Source: Candidatus Mediterraneibacter excrementavium (GTDB lineage: Bacteria; Bacillota; Clostridia; Lachnospirales; Lachnospiraceae). Taken from it: 55,440 nucleotides of DNA. Shown one piece after another: positions 51,640-55,440 of this stretch. The notes beneath the pieces were generated by a model that did not search any database, had not been told where the DNA came from, and saw nothing but the letters and a program-made list of their open reading frames with translations. The position numbers and the translations under genes were made by a program. The stretch is from positions 1-55,440 of the forward strand of contig DWVL01000029.1 of the NCBI GenBank assembly GCA_019120275.1, written 5' to 3'. Numbering within the stretch: the stretch's first letter is position 1; each line of letters opens with the position of its first letter.

Positions 51640-52473
51640 ATGGCTGAAGAACAGAATACAAATAATGAATGTACAGAAGAGTCCTGTGCGGGCTGCGCGC
51701 ATGCGGATACATGCACGAGCAAGAAGACGGATTTCCGCGAGCCGGAGAATATGTACTCCTCCATTAAGAAAGTGATCGGTGTCGTGAGCGGTAAGGGCGG
51801 AGTCGGCAAATCCCTTGTAACCGCATCTCTTGCAAGGATGATGTGTGAGAAAGGCTATAAAGTCGGCATCCTTGATGCGGATATTACGGGACCATCTATT
51901 CCGAAAATGTACGGCATCCATACGAAAGCGGGTGCGACAGAGGAAAATATCATTCCCTGTACGGCAAAAGACGGCACGAAGATCATGTCTGTGAATCTGC
52001 TTCTGGAAGATGAGTCCGCTCCGGTCATCTGGAGAGGACCGATCATTGCCAGTGTGGTAAAGCAGTTCTGGACAGACGTTATGTGGGGCGACCTGGACTA
52101 TCTCTTTGTGGATATGCCGCCCGGAACAGGCGATGTGCCGCTGACAGTGTTCCAGTCTCTTCCGGTAAACGGCGTGGTGATCGTGACGTCTCCGCAGGAT
52201 CTGGTGCAGATGATCGTGAAGAAAGCAGCGAACATGGCAGAGCAGATGAATATTCCGGTGCTTGGTGTGGTTGAAAACTACAGCTATGTAAAATGTCCGG
52301 ACTGTGGAAAAGAGATCAAAGTGTTCGGCGAGAGCAATATTGATGAGATCGCGGCAGAGATGGGCGTGCCGGTGTTCGGCAAGATGCCGATCGATATGGA
52401 GCTGGCAAAATCCGTGGAAGAAGAGCGGTTCTATGAAGTGAAGAATCCATATATTGATGATGTAGAGCTGTAA
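51640..52473 (+). CDS. Mrp/NBP35-family P-loop ATPase, Fe-S cluster carrier
   Basis: The 277-residue protein has the deviant Walker A GVVSGKGGVGKS (about residues 46-57), the switch motif GILDADITGPS and FVDMPPGTGD (Walker B region), and a C-terminal CPDC motif that bridges an iron-sulfur cluster between subunits. The N-terminus adds a Cys-rich segment (C-x4-C-x2-C-x6-C: CTEESCAGCAHADTC region) like the ferredoxin-type extension of NBP35. It probably assembles and transfers Fe-S clusters to target enzymes. ATG 51640 is preferred over upstream 51616; AAGAAGG lies before it. A terminator follows. Confidence 0.9.
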   Translation: MAEEQNTNNECTEESCAGCAHADTCTSKKTDFREPENMYSSIKKVIGVVSGKGGVGKSLVTASLARMMCEKGYKVGILDADITGPSIPKMYGIHTKAGATEENIIPCTAKDGTKIMSVNLLLEDESAPVIWRGPIIASVVKQFWTDVMWGDLDYLFVDMPPGTGDVPLTVFQSLPVNGVVIVTSPQDLVQMIVKKAANMAEQMNIPVLGVVENYSYVKCPDCGKEIKVFGESNIDEIAAEMGVPVFGKMPIDMELAKSVEEERFYEVKNPYIDDVEL

Positions 52474-52506
52474 AGTCGGAAACATCGCTCTATGGATGAA
52501 GAAAGG

Positions 52507-52554
52507 GCCTGCGGCAGACAGTAAGAGATCATTACCGTTTGACCGCAGGCTTTT
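52507..52554 (+). terminator. Terminator after the Mrp gene
   Basis: GCCTGCGG (52507-52514) pairs with CCGCAGGC (52543-52550), followed by TTTT. The loop is long (28 nt). Confidence 0.7.
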
Positions 52555-52587
52555 GTTCGCCGGAGTATATCGGAGAAGGAGGCAGAA

Positions 52588-53592
52588 ATGACAGGAGAAA
52601 AGATTATCCTCTGGCGGGAGGAAGAGTATCATTATCCCGCTGCATACGGGTTTGTACCGTTTATGGTCAGTTATATCCACGAAGACCGAAAGATGCGTCC
52701 GGCTATGGTCATCGTACCGGGCGGGGCGTACAGGAATGTGTCTCCGTCAGAGGCGCATCTGCCGGCAGAGACATTTTACCGGTACGGGTATAATGTATTT
52801 GTGCTGGTTTATACGGTCAATCTTCTGGATACGCCGCTTAAGATGCAGTCCCTGCAGGATATTTCCAGAGCTGTGCGCATGATCCGTTCAAAAGCGGATC
52901 GATATTCAGTGGATCCTGACCGGGTGGCGGTGTGCGGATTTTCCGCCGGCGGACATCTGGCGGCAAGCCTGTGCGTGCATTATAAGGATGTCATGGATCC
53001 TGATGAGAGATTCAACGGGTGGACGAACCGGCCGGATGCGGCGATCCTGGCTTACCCGGTGATCACATCCGGACAATACACGCACGGGGATTCCATGCTG
53101 GCCCTTCTGGGATCAGAGCCGGATGCGGATGAACTGGAATATATGTCGCTTGAGAAACACGTGTCCGCGGATACGCCGCCCTGTTTTCTCTGGCAGACGG
53201 TGACGGACGGTACGGTGCCGGTGGAGAACAGTTACCTTTTCGCAGAAGCGTGCCGGGAGCAGGGCGTGCGGTTTGCTCATCACGTGTTTTCGGAAGGCGT
53301 ACACGGATTGTCCGTAGCGACGGAACAGTGGCTGGAGCGGGATTTCGGTGAGCCTTATACGCTGGAGCAGATCCGGCTGCTGGCCGGGGCGGTGACCGCC
53401 GGAAAGACGGGATATCCGCCGGAAAAAGGGCGGCAGATCCTGGAGGATTTCGGACTGGACGGGCGGAAAAAAGAAAAGTGGACGCCTGAACAGAAAGAGG
53501 CGATCAGAAAATCATTAAGATCAGTCGGGGTCTGGCCGGAACTTGCAAAAGACTGGCTGGATCAGATCTGGGATGCAGAAATATATAAATAG
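52588..53592 (+). CDS. Alpha/beta-hydrolase, acetyl-xylan-esterase-like
   Basis: The 334-residue protein has the nucleophile S119 in GFSAGGH, an oxyanion region VIVPGGAYRNVSP (HGGG-like, with PGGAY), a likely catalytic Asp in VTDGTVPVE and His in GVHGLS. This matches the BD-FAE/XynB-like esterases that deacetylate sugars. The C-terminal 70 residues, rich in Lys and Trp (KWTPEQKEAIRKSLRSVGVWP), are an unusual extension. No signal peptide is present, so it is cytoplasmic. ATG 52588 follows AGAAGGAGGC. The phosphatase gene follows 19 bp after its stop. Confidence 0.85.
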   Translation: MTGEKIILWREEEYHYPAAYGFVPFMVSYIHEDRKMRPAMVIVPGGAYRNVSPSEAHLPAETFYRYGYNVFVLVYTVNLLDTPLKMQSLQDISRAVRMIRSKADRYSVDPDRVAVCGFSAGGHLAASLCVHYKDVMDPDERFNGWTNRPDAAILAYPVITSGQYTHGDSMLALLGSEPDADELEYMSLEKHVSADTPPCFLWQTVTDGTVPVENSYLFAEACREQGVRFAHHVFSEGVHGLSVATEQWLERDFGEPYTLEQIRLLAGAVTAGKTGYPPEKGRQILEDFGLDGRKKEKWTPEQKEAIRKSLRSVGVWPELAKDWLDQIWDAEIYK

Positions 53593-53611
53593 CTATGTGA
53601 GGAGACAGAAG

Positions 53612-54382
53612 ATGAGATTATTATTTATCCGGCATGGTGATCCGGATTATGTACATGATACACTGACCGAGAAAGGACATCGGGAAGCCGCGCTTCTGGC
53701 GGAGCGTGCAGCTGCGCTCCATTTGGGGGAATGTTTTGTCTCGCCGCTTGGCAGGGCGCAGGCGACAGCAGGATACAGTATGAAGAAGCTTGGGCGCACG
53801 GCGAAAACGTACGGTTGGCTGCAGGAGTTCCCGGCACAGATCGATCTGAACGAAGCGCCGCATCTGCGGGACGCTTTTCCGACGACCAGGATCGAGGACG
53901 GGAAATATGTGCCGAGGATCGTCTGGGATATCGCACCGGCCTACTGGTCCGTGCACAGTGAGTGCATGGATCCGGTCCGCTGGCGGGAATGTGATATCTG
54001 CCGCCATTCAGACACGGTGGAAATTTATGATCATGTGACGGAAGAATTCGACCGGCTGCTGGCAGAGCACGGCTATGTGCGCGATGGAAGATGCTACCGT
54101 GTAGAAAAAGAAAACACGGACACGCTGACGTTTTTCTGCCATTTCGGGATCACCTGCTTGTTTCTTGCACATCTTTGGAATACTTCTCCATTCCTGCTCT
54201 GGCACAGCCTGGCGCTGGCGCCGACGTCTGTGACAGAAGTGGTTACAGAAGAAAGAAAGCAGGGACTTGCCTGCTTCCGGGGACTTAAGATCGGCGATGT
54301 TTCCCATCTTGTGCTGGGCGGAGAGCCGGTATCGACATCCGCAAGATTCTGTGAGACTTTCAGCGGAGAGGGACTGCATTAA
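53612..54382 (+). CDS. Histidine phosphatase (phosphoglycerate-mutase-like)
   Basis: The 256-residue protein begins MRLLFIRHGDPDY, giving the phospho-acceptor H8 in the RHG motif, with the second histidine likely in FFCHFGIT and the phosphate-binding Arg in SPLGRAQATA. It belongs to the histidine phosphatase superfamily; the length and the middle insert (DIAPAYWSVHSECMDPVRW) are larger than in typical CobC-type members. Substrate unknown. ATG 53612 follows GTGAGGAGAC. Its frame begins inside the esterase gene, but the earlier start would have no ribosome site. Confidence 0.82.
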   Translation: MRLLFIRHGDPDYVHDTLTEKGHREAALLAERAAALHLGECFVSPLGRAQATAGYSMKKLGRTAKTYGWLQEFPAQIDLNEAPHLRDAFPTTRIEDGKYVPRIVWDIAPAYWSVHSECMDPVRWRECDICRHSDTVEIYDHVTEEFDRLLAEHGYVRDGRCYRVEKENTDTLTFFCHFGITCLFLAHLWNTSPFLLWHSLALAPTSVTEVVTEERKQGLACFRGLKIGDVSHLVLGGEPVSTSARFCETFSGEGLH

Positions 54383-54451
54383 TACGGGGACATTCCGGAC
54401 AGATATGCATAGAATGATAGAAAGAGATATTATTAAGGAGTTCTTTCTTTT

Positions 54452-54937
54452 ATGGCATATGAGACATTTGAAAAAGTGGAAGGGATCATTCAGGGGATCG
54501 AGCGGGGAGAAGACTGCTGCTCCATGATGCTGTCCCTGATCAGTGGATCGGATATCGTGAATGTAATGGTGTCCGGTGATACCGTTGTTGTGGATAATGT
54601 CCGGCTCCGTCCGGGAATGCGTATTGCGGTCTTCTATGATACGAATCTTCCCACGCCGGCCGTATATCCGCCGCAGTACCGCGCAGAACTTGTCACATCC
54701 GTGAGACGGGGACAGCAGGTGATGCTGGATTATTTCAATGATCAGCTGGAGTCGGCGGACGGTTCGCTGAAGCTGAACATCGGACCTATGACGAATGTGA
54801 CGACCATGAACGGTCAGCCGTACACATGCAGTCCGGAAAATATGGAACTGCTTGTATATTATACGGTGGCTACGTTCAGCATGCCTGCCCAGGCCACTCC
54901 GCAGAGAGTGATCGTACTGTGCGGCTGGCAGATGTAA
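54452..54937 (+). CDS. Conserved-looking protein of unknown function
   Basis: I do not recognise this 161-residue protein. It has no signal peptide or membrane helix. Beta-rich sequence around a VSGDTVVVDNVRLRPGMRIAVFYD segment resembles a small OB- or SH3-like barrel, followed by YPPQYRAELVTSVRRGQQVMLDYF. Four cysteines, including an adjacent pair (CC at 22-23), are present. AAGGAG precedes ATG 54452 at a somewhat long 11-nt spacing. It lies 69 bp after the phosphatase and may be the last gene of that operon. Confidence 0.6.
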   Translation: MAYETFEKVEGIIQGIERGEDCCSMMLSLISGSDIVNVMVSGDTVVVDNVRLRPGMRIAVFYDTNLPTPAVYPPQYRAELVTSVRRGQQVMLDYFNDQLESADGSLKLNIGPMTNVTTMNGQPYTCSPENMELLVYYTVATFSMPAQATPQRVIVLCGWQM

Positions 54938-54955
54938 CAGACAGGAAAAAAGTAA

Positions 54956-54997
54956 GACCGGTAGTCTGCTGATGTTTTCGGGATCAGGCTGCCGGTC
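54956..54997. terminator. Bidirectional terminator between convergent genes
   Basis: GACCGGTAGTCTG (54956-54968) pairs with CAGGCTGCCGGTC (54985-54997). It has an A-run on the left (AAAAAA at 54946-54951) and an AT-rich right side, so it can serve both the plus gene and the minus gene. Confidence 0.7.
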
Positions 54998-55004
54998 ATT
55001 ATAT

Positions 55005-55440
55005 TTAATCGATCATTCGGGTGAGTTTTATATAGAAGACGCTCAGTGCTTCACAGTACGAATTTGAGATCGGACAGATCACGGGGAGTTTTCTGTCGGC
55101 AATCTGCACTTCGTTTCCGAACTGGATGACATAATCATACATATATTTCAGAAACTCTTTATTCGTTGGCTTTTTGCTCCGGCCGGAACGGTTGAAAATG
55201 GTTTCAAGCAGTTGGGTATTGTGGGAATCCCATACGTGGTTAACAACAGTGCGCATATTTTTCTCCACACAGCTCCACGTAGTGTGAAAGTGTTCCGCTA
55301 CATCGAGATACAGTGTTTTGGTGATACATTCGATACGCTCGTTGTCTTCAAGAGTGAGCAGGAGAGCGTACACTACATAGTTGTATCCGGTGTAGGAACG
55401 GCTGACTCCGAAAGAGTCCAGAGTGTTGATGATAATTTTT
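55005..55440 (-). CDS. Spo0A C-terminal-like DNA-binding protein (5' end beyond the window)
   Basis: The visible 144 residues run off the right edge; the frame stays open upstream of the first in-frame GTG at 55373. It shows the sporulation-regulator effector domain: an IINTLDSFGVSRSYTGYNYVVYALLL helix pair, KTLYLDVAEHFHTTWSCVEKNMRTVVNHVW (recognition helix region, matching Spo0A's TTASRVERAIRHAIEVAW) and KKPTNKEFLKYMYDYV (matching KPTNSEFIAMVADKL). Whether a receiver domain precedes it cannot be seen. It is probably a Spo0A-like paralogue rather than Spo0A, because the tail after the domain is longer and several conserved residues differ. Confidence 0.78.
   Translation of the reverse strand, partial: KIIINTLDSFGVSRSYTGYNYVVYALLLTLEDNERIECITKTLYLDVAEHFHTTWSCVEKNMRTVVNHVWDSHNTQLLETIFNRSGRSKKPTNKEFLKYMYDYVIQFGNEVQIADRKLPVICPISNSYCEALSVFYIKLTRMID

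Overview
The window looks like a chromosomal segment of a Firmicutes gut anaerobe, most likely a member of the Lachnospiraceae (Clostridia). The grounds are roughly even base composition, strong AGGAGG-type ribosome sites, sigma-A promoters, a CIRCE-hrcA-grpE-dnaK-dnaJ heat-shock operon, a T-box ahead of thrS, GerMN and Spo0A-like sporulation domains, and an argC-GNAT-argJ-argB-argD order. No tRNA, rRNA, CRISPR array or complete transposon was recognised.

Layout. 1-642: the tail of an unidentified gene running into a collagen-like gene that has lost its start. 760-4617: a CcdA-thioredoxin fusion, a nicotinamidase-like hydrolase, an iron-type alcohol dehydrogenase and a nitroreductase. 4725-11209: proA, then the arginine cluster argC, a GNAT acetyltransferase, argJ, argB and argD, interrupted twice by REP-like palindromic repeats. 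11328-22027: a small DMT transporter, then comEA, a two-component system, a GerMN lipoprotein, comEC, holA, lepA and hemW. 22044-27122: the CIRCE-controlled chaperone operon. 27123-27668: a convergent noncoding gap holding a very regular phased array of inverted motifs. 27669-30124 (minus): tyrA-aroA.

30341-38889: an atypical EF-G paralogue, trkA-trkH potassium uptake behind a promoter with four 11-bp direct repeats, a large unknown membrane protein, a small P-loop ATPase (minus), a ZIP transporter with a palindromic upstream site and a GIY-YIG protein. 38927-42908: an ornithine-cyclodeaminase-type protein and a LacI regulator (minus), divergent from an alpha-1,6-glucosidase. 42929-45233: T-box and thrS. 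45234-45696: a noncoding gap with a long (about 180 bp) hairpin and other structured sequence. 45697-47832 (minus): glycogen debranching enzyme. 48063-50878: a PurF-like protein lacking the glutaminase cysteine, and a MATE exporter. 51017-51488: a broken XRE-Uma2 gene. 51640-54937: an Mrp ATPase, an esterase, a histidine phosphatase and an unknown protein. 55005-55440 (minus): a partial Spo0A C-terminal-like protein.

Most genes are housekeeping or central metabolism. The parts least explained by known families are the phased array at 27342-27588, the structured convergent gap at 45345-45668, the REP-like repeats inside the arg cluster, the glutaminase-dead PurF paralogue and the EF-G paralogue with altered GTPase motifs. 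Positions and motifs were read by eye; family names rest on motif recognition, not on database searches.
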